A stretch of DNA of 64,000 nucleotides from JBDSKH01 sp035556655 (GCA_035556655.1 DATMFW010000058.1:15294-79293); one strand, 5' to 3'; counted from the stretch's first letter, positions 1-9,343 are shown. A program made the numbers and translations. The notes: generated by a model from the sequence alone, not told the origin.

Positions 1-489
1 ACCCAGCAGCAGGAACGTGATGAACGCGAGATTGCCGCCCACATAGAAGAGCACGAGTCCGAGGCGCGAGTCGAGCAGGTGCAGGTCCCGGGCGAGCAGG
101 AACTGCGGGATGAGCAGCATGATCGCCGGAACCATCAGTTCGACGAGGATCAGCCCGAGCACGATGCGCCGCCCGGGGAACTCGAACCGGGCGAGTGCGT
201 ACGCCATCATCGAGGCCAGCAGGAGGGTGAGAAATGTCGTCACCACCGCGACGACGACCGAGTTCGCGAACCCGACGGCGATGTCTCCCTCTTGCCACAC
301 CTGGGCGTAGTTGTCGAGTGTGAACTCCCCCTCGAAGAGGTCGGCGGGGCCGCGCAGCACGAACGCGTTGCGCTTCAGCGACACGAGCACCATGTAGACC
401 AGGGGCCCGATGCTCGCCAGCGATGCGATCGTCAACGCGAGATAGCGCGCCACGAGCACGGCACGGCCGCGCGAGCGGGTCTCGATCAT
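1..489 (-). CDS. Carbohydrate ABC transporter permease, MalG type (C-terminal part outside window)
   Basis: This is an inner-membrane permease of a sugar ABC importer. The visible 163 residues begin MIETRSRGRAV, cross the membrane about residue 12-30 (YLALTIASLASIGPLVYMVL), carry a periplasmic stretch with the family pattern F-x-LDNYAQVW, and continue into a second helix (NSVVVAVVTTFLTLLLASM) followed by AYALARFEFPGRR, typical of MalG-like subunits. The EAA loop that contacts the ATPase lies beyond the window edge. The start ATG overlaps the TGA of the upstream permease by four bases (ATGA), so translation is coupled. No ATPase gene is visible; such importers often share a global MsiK-type ATPase, which is inference here. 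Confidence 0.9.
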   Translation of the reverse strand, partial: MIETRSRGRAVLVARYLALTIASLASIGPLVYMVLVSLKRNAFVLRGPADLFEGEFTLDNYAQVWQEGDIAVGFANSVVVAVVTTFLTLLLASMMAYALARFEFPGRRIVLGLILVELMVPAIMLLIPQFLLARDLHLLDSRLGLVLFYVGGNLAFITFLLLG

Positions 490-1424
490 GCCGCCGACTC
501 CTCGTCGTCGCGCCGTGTGAACCGCAACTGGGTGACCGACAGAGCGAACACGAGCACCGTGAGGACGAACGCGATCGCCGAGCCGTAGCCGAAGTCGAGG
601 AAGTTGAACGCCTGGCGGTACAGGTAGGTCAGCGGCACCTGAGTGAGATCCGACGGGCCGCCGTCGGTCATGAGCTTCACCGAGATGAAGACGTTGAACC
701 CGCCGATCACCAGCAGGATCGAGACGAACACGATGGTGCGGCGGATCGCCGGGATCGTCACCACCCAGAACCGGCGCAAACGACCGGCGCCGTCGACCGC
801 GGCCGCCTCGCGCAGCTCGGCCGGAACCGACTGCAGCGCGGCGAGGAAGATCAGCATCGCCCAGCCGACGCCCTTCCACAGCCCGAGCAGCACGATGACG
901 AACATGGCGCTCCAGCGCCCGCCGAACCAGTCGACCGGCTCCGCGAGCAGCGCGTTCACAGCTCCGCCGTCGGTGCCGAACAGGTAGCGGAACAGCAACG
1001 AGACGACGACCCAACTGGAGATGACGGGAATGTAGATGAGGGCCCGGAACCCGGCACGGCCGCGCAACGGACGATCCAGTGCCACCGCGAGCGCGAGCCC
1101 GAGCAGCATCTGCGGGATCACGGTCGCCACGACGTAGACGCCCGAGTTCTGCAGGGCGATCCAGAACACCGGATCGCCGACCGCGGTGAGGTAGTTCTGG
1201 GCACCCACGAAGAGGCTCGGGCGCCCCGGCGCCACGCTCCACTCGGTGAGACTGATGGCGAACGCCTGCACCGTGGGAACGATCATCACGAGCGTGAATA
1301 CAGCCAGTCCCGGCAGCAGGAATGCATACGCCGGGGAGATGCTCCGCCGGCCCGGGAGGTTCAGTCCCGGGCCGGCGGTGGGCGCACCGGAGCGCCGCGT
1401 GGCCGCGAGGGTCGAGCGAGGCAT
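486..1424 (-). CDS. Carbohydrate ABC transporter permease, MalF type
   Basis: This 312-residue inner-membrane protein pairs with the MalG-type permease next to it. After a basic N-terminal tail it has a first helix about residue 30-55 (AYAFLLPGLAVFTLVMIVP), further helices, and the cytoplasmic EAA loop that docks the ATPase, seen as REAAAVDGAGRLRRFW. Length and order of elements match ordinary MalF-type permeases of actinobacteria. It sits 23 bp after the binding-protein gene and overlaps the following permease by four bases, so the three are one transcription unit. The sugar transported cannot be told from sequence; the ROK regulator upstream argues for a sugar or aminosugar. Confidence 0.93.
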   Translation of the reverse strand: MPRSTLAATRRSGAPTAGPGLNLPGRRSISPAYAFLLPGLAVFTLVMIVPTVQAFAISLTEWSVAPGRPSLFVGAQNYLTAVGDPVFWIALQNSGVYVVATVIPQMLLGLALAVALDRPLRGRAGFRALIYIPVISSWVVVSLLFRYLFGTDGGAVNALLAEPVDWFGGRWSAMFVIVLLGLWKGVGWAMLIFLAALQSVPAELREAAAVDGAGRLRRFWVVTIPAIRRTIVFVSILLVIGGFNVFISVKLMTDGGPSDLTQVPLTYLYRQAFNFLDFGYGSAIAFVLTVLVFALSVTQLRFTRRDDEESAA

Positions 1425-1447
1425 CCGGTGCAGCTTTCTGTGTGGGT

Positions 1448-2701
1448 TTACTCGTGCGCCGCGAGGATGTCGTCGATCTGCGCGGCGAGCTCATCGAGAG
1501 CCGTCTGCAGATCATCGCCCTCGAGGAACGCCGCCTGCAGCCGCGTCTTCATCGCCTGGTCGATCTCGGGCCAGGCCGGCGTGGCCGGACGCGGCCGCGC
1601 CGTCGCGAGCTGCTCGACGAACTGCTCGTAGTACGGCTGGATGCCGACCATCTCGGGACCGAGGTCGCTCAGCACCGACATCTGACCGACCTCGGCCAGC
1701 GCGCGCTGGGCTTCGGGCGACACCAGGAAGCGCACCCACTCGGCTGCGGCCTCCTTGTGCTCCGACGCGGCAGCGATGACGACATCCTCGCCGCCGACGA
1801 CGCTGATGCTGCCACCGTCACCGCTCGGAACCTGCGATGCCGCCAGGGTCACATCGGGGAAGCTGCCCGCGATGATCGGGTAAGCCCACGGACCGTTCAT
1901 GACGCTGGCGTAGTCGCCATTGGCGAGGCCGTCTTCGGTGCCGTCCTGGCCACCCTGCACGATGATCGGTGGGATGGCGCCGCCCGCGTACAGGTCGTAC
2001 AACAGCTGGATCGCGGCGAGCGACTCGGGCCCGTTGATGTAGCCGTCGGCCGTGCTCAGGTCGGGCGCGAGCAGGTCGCCACCGGCCGACCAGATCCAGG
2101 GCAAGATGTTCCAGCCCGAGAGGTCGTTGTCGGCGAAGGCGTACACGCCGTTCGCGGCGAACGCGGCCGCCGCGTCCGCCACCTCGTCCTGCGTCTGCGG
2201 CACGGCGATCCCGGCCGCCTCGTACGTGTCCGGGTTCGACAGATACACGCGGGTGTTGGTCGACAGGGGCAGGCCGTAGTGCTGGCCATCCCACTCCGCG
2301 GTCGCGAGCGCGCCCGGGTAGACCGAGCCGGCGATGTCGTCGAAGTCCGGCATCAGGCCCTCGAGCGGCTCGGCGACACCGAGGTCCGCTAGTTCGGGCA
2401 CCCAGATGATGTCGGCACGGACCACATCGGGCAGGGTTCCGCCGGCGACCGCGGTGATGAGCTTCTGGTGGAGCTCGTCATACGGCACGGCGACCTGCTC
2501 GACCGTGATCTCGGGGTGGGCTTTCTCGAACGCTGGGATCAGCGTGTCTTCGAGCACGGCGACCTCCGAGGAGTCGGCATTGAACGCGTGCCAGAAGCTG
2601 ATGGTGACGGGGCCGTCGTCGCTCGCGGCCGTGCAGGCCCCGAGCGAGACGGTGGTGAGCACGGCCACGGCAGCGGCGGCGCCCAGCTTGGTGATTCTCA
2701 T
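1448..2701 (-). CDS. Sugar ABC transporter substrate-binding lipoprotein
   Basis: This is the extracytoplasmic solute-binding subunit of the importer, 417 residues. It starts with a lipoprotein signal: MRITKLG, a hydrophobic run, then the lipobox LGAC with Cys23 as the lipidation site. The mature part has the family-1 binding-protein look (VTISFWHAFNADSS near the N-terminus, YGLPLSTNTRVYLSN mid-protein, SVVGGEDVVI, HKEAAAEWVRFLVSPEAQ near the C-terminus). The frame stays open further upstream, but the start chosen has a clear AAGGAGAG ribosome site and is the one that gives a signal peptide. It lies between the ROK regulator gene and the permeases on the same strand. Confidence 0.93.
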   Translation of the reverse strand: MRITKLGAAAAVAVLTTVSLGACTAASDDGPVTISFWHAFNADSSEVAVLEDTLIPAFEKAHPEITVEQVAVPYDELHQKLITAVAGGTLPDVVRADIIWVPELADLGVAEPLEGLMPDFDDIAGSVYPGALATAEWDGQHYGLPLSTNTRVYLSNPDTYEAAGIAVPQTQDEVADAAAAFAANGVYAFADNDLSGWNILPWIWSAGGDLLAPDLSTADGYINGPESLAAIQLLYDLYAGGAIPPIIVQGGQDGTEDGLANGDYASVMNGPWAYPIIAGSFPDVTLAASQVPSGDGGSISVVGGEDVVIAAASEHKEAAAEWVRFLVSPEAQRALAEVGQMSVLSDLGPEMVGIQPYYEQFVEQLATARPRPATPAWPEIDQAMKTRLQAAFLEGDDLQTALDELAAQIDDILAAHE

Positions 2702-2784
2702 CGCTCTCCTTCGAGTGAATGAACGCGCAGGGGTGCGCGCATCCGGCCACCGGGCGGCCGGAAGTGGGGAGGGGACGGTGACGG

Positions 2785-3993
2785 TCAGTCGTCCCGGGGT
2801 GACACCTGCCCGAACAGTCGTTCGCGGACGAGCCGGCCCTGGTCTCCGGCGACGCCGTCGACGTCGAACGGTGTCGCGAACACGAGGGCGGCAGCGCCCT
2901 GCGCCCAGCTGATGTCCTGCCAGGGCTCGATCTCGACGGGCAGGCCACGGCGCGCGGGCGGCAGGGCGGAACGGAATGCGGGCTCGAATCCGAACGCCCA
3001 GTGGCTCCAGGATGCGGTGGCGCCTCCCAGCACGATGACGATCTCCGGGTCGAGGGTCTGGGTGACGATCGCGAGTGTCGAGCCGAGAATGTGGCCCGCC
3101 TCGCCGAATACGGCTTGCGCCGACTGCTCGCCCGCGTCGGCTGCGGCGCCGAGGGCCGTGATCGTGGCGCGTTCGGGGATCACCCCTCTCCTGCGGGCGG
3201 TGGCCACGAGCGCGTCGGGACCGATGACGGCGACGAGGCAGCCGGAGTTCCCGCACTCGCACTCGGGCCCGTCGGCGAGCACGCGCACGTGGGCGATCTC
3301 TCCGGCGGCGCCCGTCGCTCCTCGAACCAGCATGCCGTCGACGATGGCCGAGACTCCGATCTCGTCGCCCACGGCGACGACCAGGAAGGTCTCGTGGTGC
3401 CGGCCGAGCCCGAACAGGCGTTCGGCCACGGCGAGAGCGTTGATGTTGTTCTCCACGATCACCGGCATGCCCAGCGCATGTCGCAGCGTCTGGCCGAGGG
3501 GGACGCCACGCATCCCGAGCACGATCGAGTCGACGACGCCGCTGTCTTGGGCGTCGACGGTGCCGGGAACGCCGATGCCGATGCCCAGCAGGCGGGACGC
3601 GCTACTGGCGACGAAGCGGCTGATGATGGCGACCAGCTCCTGCATGTAGCCCGCGGACGCCGGGTCGAGCGGCTCGCTGGCGAACCGTACTGCCAGGGGG
3701 GAGTCGATGGCGACTTCCACCAGGGTCACGTGGTCGCGACCGAGCTTGACGCCGACGGCGTGGCCGGCGGTGGCGCTCAGTCCGAGCAGACGCGCTGGAC
3801 GGCCCCGCTGGCCCGGGACGACGTCGTCGAGTTCGAGCAGCAGGCCCTCGTCGATGAGTTGCTTGGTGACGATGGAGGCCATGGCGGATGACAGCGACAA
3901 CGCGCGAGCGATGTCGGCGCGGGACATCGGGCCGTTCGCCGCGATGTGCGCGAGCACCGCGGATCGCGTGACGTCACTCCGCACCGCCGTCAT
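2785..3993 (-). CDS. ROK-family transcriptional regulator
   Basis: The protein has 402 residues: an N-terminal winged helix-turn-helix (about residues 10-60, with SRADIARALSLSSAMASIVT) and a ROK sugar-kinase-like domain. The ROK signature is present around residues 225-260: GEIAH followed by CECGNSGC, the cysteine zinc site. The usual Glu after GC-L is Val here (GCLVAV), a small departure from the family pattern. ROK repressors respond to sugars or sugar phosphates and usually control the adjacent importer, here the ABC genes 83 bp downstream on the same strand. The ATG has an AAGGAG ribosome site, and a palindrome just upstream (4004-4025) suggests autoregulation. Confidence 0.9.
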   Translation of the reverse strand: MTAVRSDVTRSAVLAHIAANGPMSRADIARALSLSSAMASIVTKQLIDEGLLLELDDVVPGQRGRPARLLGLSATAGHAVGVKLGRDHVTLVEVAIDSPLAVRFASEPLDPASAGYMQELVAIISRFVASSASRLLGIGIGVPGTVDAQDSGVVDSIVLGMRGVPLGQTLRHALGMPVIVENNINALAVAERLFGLGRHHETFLVVAVGDEIGVSAIVDGMLVRGATGAAGEIAHVRVLADGPECECGNSGCLVAVIGPDALVATARRRGVIPERATITALGAAADAGEQSAQAVFGEAGHILGSTLAIVTQTLDPEIVIVLGGATASWSHWAFGFEPAFRSALPPARRGLPVEIEPWQDISWAQGAAALVFATPFDVDGVAGDQGRLVRERLFGQVSPRDD

Positions 3994-4003
3994 TAACCGC
4001 TCC

Positions 4004-4025
4004 TTTTCTCAAAGGTTTAGTAAAA
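4004..4025. promoter_or_regulatory. Probable ROK operator
   Basis: An AT-rich imperfect palindrome in otherwise very GC-rich DNA, 11-32 bp upstream of the ROK gene start: TTTT, 3 nt, AAA, 2 nt, TTT, 3 nt, AAAA. On the minus strand it contains TTTACTAAAC, the kind of TTT/AAA-flanked core seen in ROK operators. A possible -10 (TATCTT) lies at its upstream edge. Autoregulation is inferred. Confidence 0.5.
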
Positions 4026-4090
4026 GATAGAGAGAAGGCGAATGCGGTGTCAAGCGTCGCTTCGGAGACCAGGATCCGGCCATCATCCAG

Positions 4091-5398
4091 CTAGCCGAGA
4101 AGTCGCTCCGCTGCCTGATCGCCGCTGCCGATCGCACTGTCGAACCAGGTGATGCCGCCGTCTGCCAGGTCCGCGCCGGCGAAGTGCACTCTGCCGCCGG
4201 GCTCGCGCAGTCCGCTCCAGAGCCGGGTGCGCTGTCCGGGCCCATAGACCGCCCACGCTCCGCGCGAGTACGGGTCGTTGTTCCAGTCCGTCCAGCCGAG
4301 GTCGAGCACCCTGCCGCCCGGGAGCGCGCTCTCGAACGCGGAGGCCACCTCAGCCCGGTCGGTCAGGTCGAGTTCGCGATCCCCGACCGCGAAACCCGCG
4401 ACCAGCTGCGTCCCGCCGCCGAGGTCCTGCTGCGAGAGCACCCAGGTCAGCGGGTGGTCCGCGCGGGAGCGGACGACCGAGTGGCCCCCGTCGAGCCCCT
4501 CGACGAGGGCCCACAGCTTCTGCATACGGCCGACGTGGCCCGTCGAGGCCAGCTCGGCACGGGCAGGGTTCAGCCCGGGTACGAACCGGATGCCACCCCA
4601 GGTGTTGACGGGAACGGCCATGATCACGTGCGGCGCCTCGGCAGCGCGCCCATCTCGTGCCTCGACCCGGACCCGGTCCGCCGTCTCCACCACGCTTTCG
4701 ACGATCCAGCCGAGCTCGAGGTCCGGCGCCCCGTCGGCGAGCATCGCTTCGTACAGGCTGCGGGTGCCCCCGGCGAGCCGGTTCGACATCGCCATGAAGT
4801 ACGCCGTCGGGCTGAGGTCGAAGCTGCGGACGCTGATCAGTAGATTCAGGATCGACATCGCCTCGAGCGAGCTCGCCTTCCAGACCGCGACGTGCGACGA
4901 CACGAAATCGGCCGCGGCGGGCGGCAGGTCCAGCCTGCCGAAGAACTCGGCGGCCGGGATGTCGAGATCATCGATCCCCTGCGCGTCGAACTCGCGGTCG
5001 AGGTCGACGCGCGAGGCCGCGTTCACCAGGGCGACGACGATGCGGTCCAGCGCCGCGGTCTCATCGGAGGGGATGGGCGAGCTGCCGCCGTAGACCCGTC
5101 CCCCGAGCTGCCAGCTCGTCGACATCGACCCCTCGGGGACCCCGGGGATCAGCCCGAGTCCGTACCGCTCGATCTCGGCAGCGGCGTGCCTCTGGCGCGC
5201 CGGGTTGACCCAGGCTCCCCCGAGCTCGACCTCGTGGTCGGTCTGGCCGAGCCTGCCGTAGTGCAGGCGGCCGCCGATGCGGTCCCGCGCCTCCAGCAGA
5301 AGAACCGTGCGGCCGGCCTTTCTCAACCGCCGGGCCGCGGCGAGACCGGCGACCCCGGCGCCCACCACGATCGCGTCGTACGACGGTGTCTGCGTCAT
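4091..5398 (-). CDS. Flavin-dependent amine oxidase (NAD(P)/FAD-dependent)
   Basis: This 435-residue protein of the monoamine/polyamine oxidase family probably deaminates an imported amine to an aldehyde, passing electrons to oxygen. The N-terminal dinucleotide-binding fold is clear (VVGAGVAGLAAARRL, then LLLEARDRIGGRL) and the family's C-terminal FAD contact is seen as HFAGADLADGGITWFDSA. No covalent-FAD cysteine motif is apparent, so FAD is probably non-covalent. It is the last gene of the importer operon; its ATG overlaps the end of the ATPase gene by four bases. Context (PotABCD importer, aldehyde dehydrogenase, PucR regulator) suggests an amine or polyamine substrate. The exact amine is unknown. 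Confidence 0.88.
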   Translation of the reverse strand: MTQTPSYDAIVVGAGVAGLAAARRLRKAGRTVLLLEARDRIGGRLHYGRLGQTDHEVELGGAWVNPARQRHAAAEIERYGLGLIPGVPEGSMSTSWQLGGRVYGGSSPIPSDETAALDRIVVALVNAASRVDLDREFDAQGIDDLDIPAAEFFGRLDLPPAAADFVSSHVAVWKASSLEAMSILNLLISVRSFDLSPTAYFMAMSNRLAGGTRSLYEAMLADGAPDLELGWIVESVVETADRVRVEARDGRAAEAPHVIMAVPVNTWGGIRFVPGLNPARAELASTGHVGRMQKLWALVEGLDGGHSVVRSRADHPLTWVLSQQDLGGGTQLVAGFAVGDRELDLTDRAEVASAFESALPGGRVLDLGWTDWNNDPYSRGAWAVYGPGQRTRLWSGLREPGGRVHFAGADLADGGITWFDSAIGSGDQAAERLLG

Positions 5399-6489
5399 GA
5401 CTCGCCGCGATCGTCCTCCACCAGCACGAGTTCCCCGGCCGGCGCGAATAGTTCGATGCGTTGCCCGACGGCGATGTCCGTCGTGGTCCTGGCCTCCATG
5501 AGCGCGGTGACGCGGCCGAACTGCTCCGTGCGCACCACCACCTCGCGCTCATCGCCGAACAGCAGGGTCTCGGCGACCTCTCCTTCGACCCGCAGCGACG
5601 GGGTGACCTTCTTCCGCGCGAGGATGCGCCGGCGCACGGCGAGAGCGCGCTGCGCCGACTCCAGCGACCCGTGGACGGCGCAGTCGACCTCGCTGCCACC
5701 GACCGTCACCCGCGCCGACGCGCCGTCGGTCGACAGCACCTCGGCCGGCAGCACGTTGGAGTTCGCGAAGAACCGGGCGACGAACGCCGAGCGTGGCCGG
5801 TAGAACAGCTCCTCCGGGCTTCCGACCCCGACGATGTCGCCTCCGCGCATGATCGCGATGCGATCGGACAGCGCCAGGGCCTCCTGCTGGTCGTGGGTCA
5901 CGTAGATGAAGGTCGTGCCGAGGTCGCGGTGAATGCGGCGGATCTCCTCCTCCATCTGCAAGCGCAACTCGCGATCCAGCGCCCCGAGCGGTTCGTCCAT
6001 GATGAGGATCTTCGGGTCGTACGCCAGCGCCCGCGCCAGGGCGACACGCTGCTGCTGTCCCCCGGAGAGCGCCGTGATGGCACGGCCGCCGTAGTCGCCG
6101 AGCCGCATGAGCTGCAGCATCTCGTCGACCCGCTCGTCGCGGCGGCGACGCGGCCACTTGCGAAGCCGCAGACCGTACGCGATGTTCTGCGCCACCGTCA
6201 TGTGCGGGAAGAGCGCGTAGTTCTGGAACACCATTCCGATGCCGCGCTCCCCCGGCGGCAGCAACGAGATGTCGTCGCCGTTGAGCAGGATGCGCCCGCT
6301 CGTCGGGGTGTCGAATCCGATGATCAGCCGCAGCAGCGTGGTCTTGCCGGAGCCGCTCGGGCCGAGCAGGGTCAGGAACTCGCCGGGGATGATGCGCAGG
6401 CTCACGTCGTCGAGAGCGGTGGTCGCGCCGTAGCGTTTCGAGACGCCCTGGATGTCGAGCACGTACTCCGTGCCGTCGTCGTGGGACAT
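5395..6489 (-). CDS. ABC transporter ATP-binding protein, PotA type
   Basis: This 364-residue ATPase energises the polyamine-type importer encoded by the adjacent genes. Walker A (GPSGSGKTT), Q-loop (FQNYALFPHMTV), signature (LSGGQQQRVALARAL), Walker B (ILIMDEPLGALD) and the switch His (YVTHDQQEA) are all present. The region after about residue 240 is the regulatory TOBE-like domain of PotA/CysA-type ATPases. It starts immediately after the stop of the second permease and overlaps the amine oxidase gene by four bases, so it belongs to a seven-gene minus-strand run from 11136 to 4091. Confidence 0.95.
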   Translation of the reverse strand: MSHDDGTEYVLDIQGVSKRYGATTALDDVSLRIIPGEFLTLLGPSGSGKTTLLRLIIGFDTPTSGRILLNGDDISLLPPGERGIGMVFQNYALFPHMTVAQNIAYGLRLRKWPRRRRDERVDEMLQLMRLGDYGGRAITALSGGQQQRVALARALAYDPKILIMDEPLGALDRELRLQMEEEIRRIHRDLGTTFIYVTHDQQEALALSDRIAIMRGGDIVGVGSPEELFYRPRSAFVARFFANSNVLPAEVLSTDGASARVTVGGSEVDCAVHGSLESAQRALAVRRRILARKKVTPSLRVEGEVAETLLFGDEREVVVRTEQFGRVTALMEARTTTDIAVGQRIELFAPAGELVLVEDDRGES

Positions 6490-7293
6490 TCATCTCCTCC
6501 TGAGTCGTGCTACCAGGTACATGAGCGCGCTGGTCGCGACCATGAAGATCGTCGAGATCGCGGTGATCACCGGATCCACCCCGATGCGGACCGAGTCGAA
6601 GATCGCCTTCGGGAGGGTCACCTGGCCCGCCCCGCCGAGGAAGTTGATGAACACGGCCTCGTCGAAGCTCGTGACGAACGCGAGCAGCGATCCGGCGAAG
6701 ATGGCCGGCAGCAGCAGCGGCAGCGTGATCTGCCACCACGCCCGGAAGCGGCTAGCTCCGAAGGTCATCGCGGCGAGTTCGAGGTCCGGCGGGATCTGAC
6801 TGAGAGCAGCGCCCGCCGTGACCAGGACGAACGGGATGGCCAGGATTGTGTTGGCCAGCACCAGCCCGAGGTAGCTGCCGAGCAGCCCGACTTCGGCGTA
6901 GACGCCGTACATCGCCACCGCGTACGCCACGATGGGGATGATCAGGCTGCTCATGCCGGCAGCCTGGATGCCGCGGCGACCCGGCAGCTTGCTCCGTTCG
7001 ATCGCCAGCACCGCCGGAACCACGATGAGAACCGACAGCACGGCCACCGGCACCGCGAGACCGATCGAATAGAGCACCGCGCGTCCCCAGGCGGGGGAAT
7101 CGCCGATCTCGATGTACTGCCGGAAACCCCACTCCTGCGGCGGGAAGCCGAAGTGCTCCTGGTTCGCGAACGAGAGCACGCCGACGAACAGCGGAGGCAG
7201 CAGGAGGAATCCGAGGATCAGCACGAGCACGACCGCGCCCGCGACGCGGGTCAGCCGGTCGAACAGGCGGGTCCGCCTCGTGGTCGCGGTCAT
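6490..7293 (-). CDS. ABC transporter permease, PotC type
   Basis: This 267-residue inner-membrane subunit is the second permease of the importer. It has an N-terminal helix (GAVVLVLILGFLLLPPLFV), several more helices and the EAA-type ATPase contact loop, seen as ELAAMTFGASRFRAWWQITLP. The start chosen is the ATG overlapping the stop of the upstream permease (ATGA); the longer open frame upstream runs through that permease in another frame and is not real. Its family handles spermidine, putrescine and related compounds; specificity rests with the binding protein. Confidence 0.92.
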   Translation of the reverse strand: MTATTRRTRLFDRLTRVAGAVVLVLILGFLLLPPLFVGVLSFANQEHFGFPPQEWGFRQYIEIGDSPAWGRAVLYSIGLAVPVAVLSVLIVVPAVLAIERSKLPGRRGIQAAGMSSLIIPIVAYAVAMYGVYAEVGLLGSYLGLVLANTILAIPFVLVTAGAALSQIPPDLELAAMTFGASRFRAWWQITLPLLLPAIFAGSLLAFVTSFDEAVFINFLGGAGQVTLPKAIFDSVRIGVDPVITAISTIFMVATSALMYLVARLRRR

Positions 7294-8219
7294 GCCAGCG
7301 CCTTCACGAGTCGATCGCGCCCCACCAGGGCGTAGGCGGCTCCGATGACGACGAAGGCCATCAGCAGCAACAACACCGACTGGGCGCACGCCACCGGGTA
7401 GTTGAAGTACTGCAGCACGTTCGCGGAGATGACGCTGGCCACGAACGGCGACTGCGCACCGCCGAGCAGGACGGGCGTGATGTAGAAGCCGATCGACAGC
7501 GCGAACACCAGGCTGCCGCTGGCGACGAAGCCGGGGGTGGCCAGGGGCAGCGCGATCTGGCGCATCGCCCCGAACCGGCTCGCCCCCATACCGCGAGCCG
7601 CGATCACCAGACTCGGGTTGATCGTGCTGACCACGGCGTACATGGCCAGGGTCGCGAACGGGATGAGCGAATAGGTGATGCCGAAGACGACGGCAGTGGG
7701 CGTGTAGAGCAGGCCCACCGGCTCGAGGCCGAGCGCCACGAGCAGTCCGTTGATCACGCCGTTGCGGGCGAAGAGCAGCACGAATGCGTAGTTCTTGACG
7801 ATCGTGCCCAGCCAGAAGGGCACCAGGATCGACACCCACAGCAGGTTCCGCAGCCACGCCTTCGTGGTGGTCACCAGGTACCAGCTGAGCCAGAAGCCGA
7901 CGATGACGGCGATGGCCGTCACGAGAGCGCTCGAGCCGATGGTGACGAGAAAGGACCGCTGCGCGGCGGTTCCCGACACGGCGGTCACGTAGTTGCCGAT
8001 GCCGTCACCGAGGGTGAGGGAGTCGTACCCGAGCTTGATCAGCGGATAGCCGACCAACGCCACGAGTGCGACGAGCAGGGGGGCCACGAGGGCCACCGCC
8101 TGCCAGTTGCTGACGTCGGGACGCCACCTGCGCGGCAGCGCCGGAGGGCGCGGACCGGGCGCTCGGCGCCCGGTCCGTCCCCCGGCGACTGCCGGCATAG
8201 TGCGGGTGGAATCAGCCAT
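7290..8219 (-). CDS. ABC transporter permease, PotB type
   Basis: The first permease of the importer, 309 residues. A basic, Pro/Arg-rich N-terminus is followed by a helix around residues 35-55 (AVALVAPLLVALVALVGYP), a periplasmic loop, and five more helices; the EAA-type loop reads VIAARGMGASRFGAMRQIALP. The start at 8219 (MADSTRT) was chosen because it overlaps the end of the binding-protein gene by eight bases; a start at 8270 would add 17 residues inside that gene. It overlaps the next permease by four bases. Confidence 0.9.
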   Translation of the reverse strand: MADSTRTMPAVAGGRTGRRAPGPRPPALPRRWRPDVSNWQAVALVAPLLVALVALVGYPLIKLGYDSLTLGDGIGNYVTAVSGTAAQRSFLVTIGSSALVTAIAVIVGFWLSWYLVTTTKAWLRNLLWVSILVPFWLGTIVKNYAFVLLFARNGVINGLLVALGLEPVGLLYTPTAVVFGITYSLIPFATLAMYAVVSTINPSLVIAARGMGASRFGAMRQIALPLATPGFVASGSLVFALSIGFYITPVLLGGAQSPFVASVISANVLQYFNYPVACAQSVLLLLMAFVVIGAAYALVGRDRLVKALA

Positions 8220-9291
8220 TGCTGAGCAGGTACTCCTGGTACAGGGTGTCCGCGAGCTGGGCGTTGTCACCCGTGACGTACCACTCCCAGTTCTGGTGCA
8301 GCAGCAGGTCGTAGTTCTTCGGGTTGTCGGTGTTGACCTCGGCGGTCACCTCGTCGAGGAACTGGACGGCCTCCGGGTTCGGCACGCCGTAGCCGCCGAG
8401 AGCGGTCGACCACTTGGCCTGCTGCTCTGGGTGCTCGGCGATCCACTGGATGAACTGGAACCCGGCCTCGGCGTTGTCCGAGCCCTTCTGCACCAGCCAG
8501 TAGCCGGCCTCGTAGATGCCGCCGTCCCACGAGATCTCGATCGGGGCGTCCTCGGCCTTGACCTGGTAGGCCGCACCGCTCCACATCAGCGCGATGCCGA
8601 CCTCGCCGCTGCGGATGGCCTGCCGGGACTGCTCGCCCGACTCGAAGAACACCTTCACGCTCGGGCGGATCTCGGCGAGCTTGTCGAACACCGCGTCGAT
8701 GTCGGGCTCGGTGGTCGAGACCTCGCTCTTGTCGACGAGCGTGCCCATCACCGCGGTGATGGTGCCGAGCGGGTTGACCGCCGGCAGCATCCGGTCGCCG
8801 GGGAACGCGTCGACGTCGAAGAACTCGTTCATGTCGGTCGGGCAGGCGGCCGCGACCTCGGTGTTGCACGCGATCACCAGGCCGTTGTTGCCCATCGTGA
8901 TGCCGAAGTCGCTCATGGCGCCTTCGGGCAGGATCGCGGCGATCGCGTCCTTCGTCTCGGCCGGGAAGTGCTCGAGGTAGCCGAGCGAGTCGAGCCGGAA
9001 CGAGTCGGATGCGGTGGCCGAGTCGATGAGGTCCCACTCGATGTTGCCGGAGGACTGCTGCGCCTCGATCAGGGCCGAGTGCGTCCCGGCGACCGGGACC
9101 AGCTCGATCTCGATGCCGGTCTCTTCGGTGAACGGCTGGACGTAGTACTCGAGCGTGGCCTCGTCGTACGAGCCGCCCCAGCCGGCGACGATGAGCTTCT
9201 GCGCGTCGCCCTCGTTGCCGCTCGGCGCGGTACAGCCGGAGACGATGAGGCCGACCGCCGCTGCGGCGATTCCGATGGTGATGATTCTCAT
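8212..9291 (-). CDS. ABC transporter substrate-binding lipoprotein, PotD/PotF type
   Basis: The 359-residue solute receptor of the amine importer. It begins with a lipoprotein signal peptide (MRIITIG, hydrophobic core, VSGC with Cys20 lipidated). Mature features match spermidine/putrescine-type binding proteins: LIVAGWGGSYDEA at the start, SRQAIRSGEVGIALMWSGAA in the middle and FQFIQWIAEHPEQQAKW near the end. The start has a GAGGAAGTG ribosome site. It lies between the cupin gene and the permeases. Substrate (putrescine, spermidine, another amine or an opine) cannot be assigned from sequence alone. Confidence 0.92.
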   Translation of the reverse strand: MRIITIGIAAAAVGLIVSGCTAPSGNEGDAQKLIVAGWGGSYDEATLEYYVQPFTEETGIEIELVPVAGTHSALIEAQQSSGNIEWDLIDSATASDSFRLDSLGYLEHFPAETKDAIAAILPEGAMSDFGITMGNNGLVIACNTEVAAACPTDMNEFFDVDAFPGDRMLPAVNPLGTITAVMGTLVDKSEVSTTEPDIDAVFDKLAEIRPSVKVFFESGEQSRQAIRSGEVGIALMWSGAAYQVKAEDAPIEISWDGGIYEAGYWLVQKGSDNAEAGFQFIQWIAEHPEQQAKWSTALGGYGVPNPEAVQFLDEVTAEVNTDNPKNYDLLLHQNWEWYVTGDNAQLADTLYQEYLLSNG

Positions 9292-9343
9292 GTGTTCACT
9301 TCCTCGTGATGGTGCGTTTTCGGGTTGACAGGGTCTTGATGTT

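Noticed and set aside
5461..7335. A 624-codon plus-strand frame opposite the PotA/PotC genes
   Set aside because: Antisense shadow; no start signal or recognisable domain.
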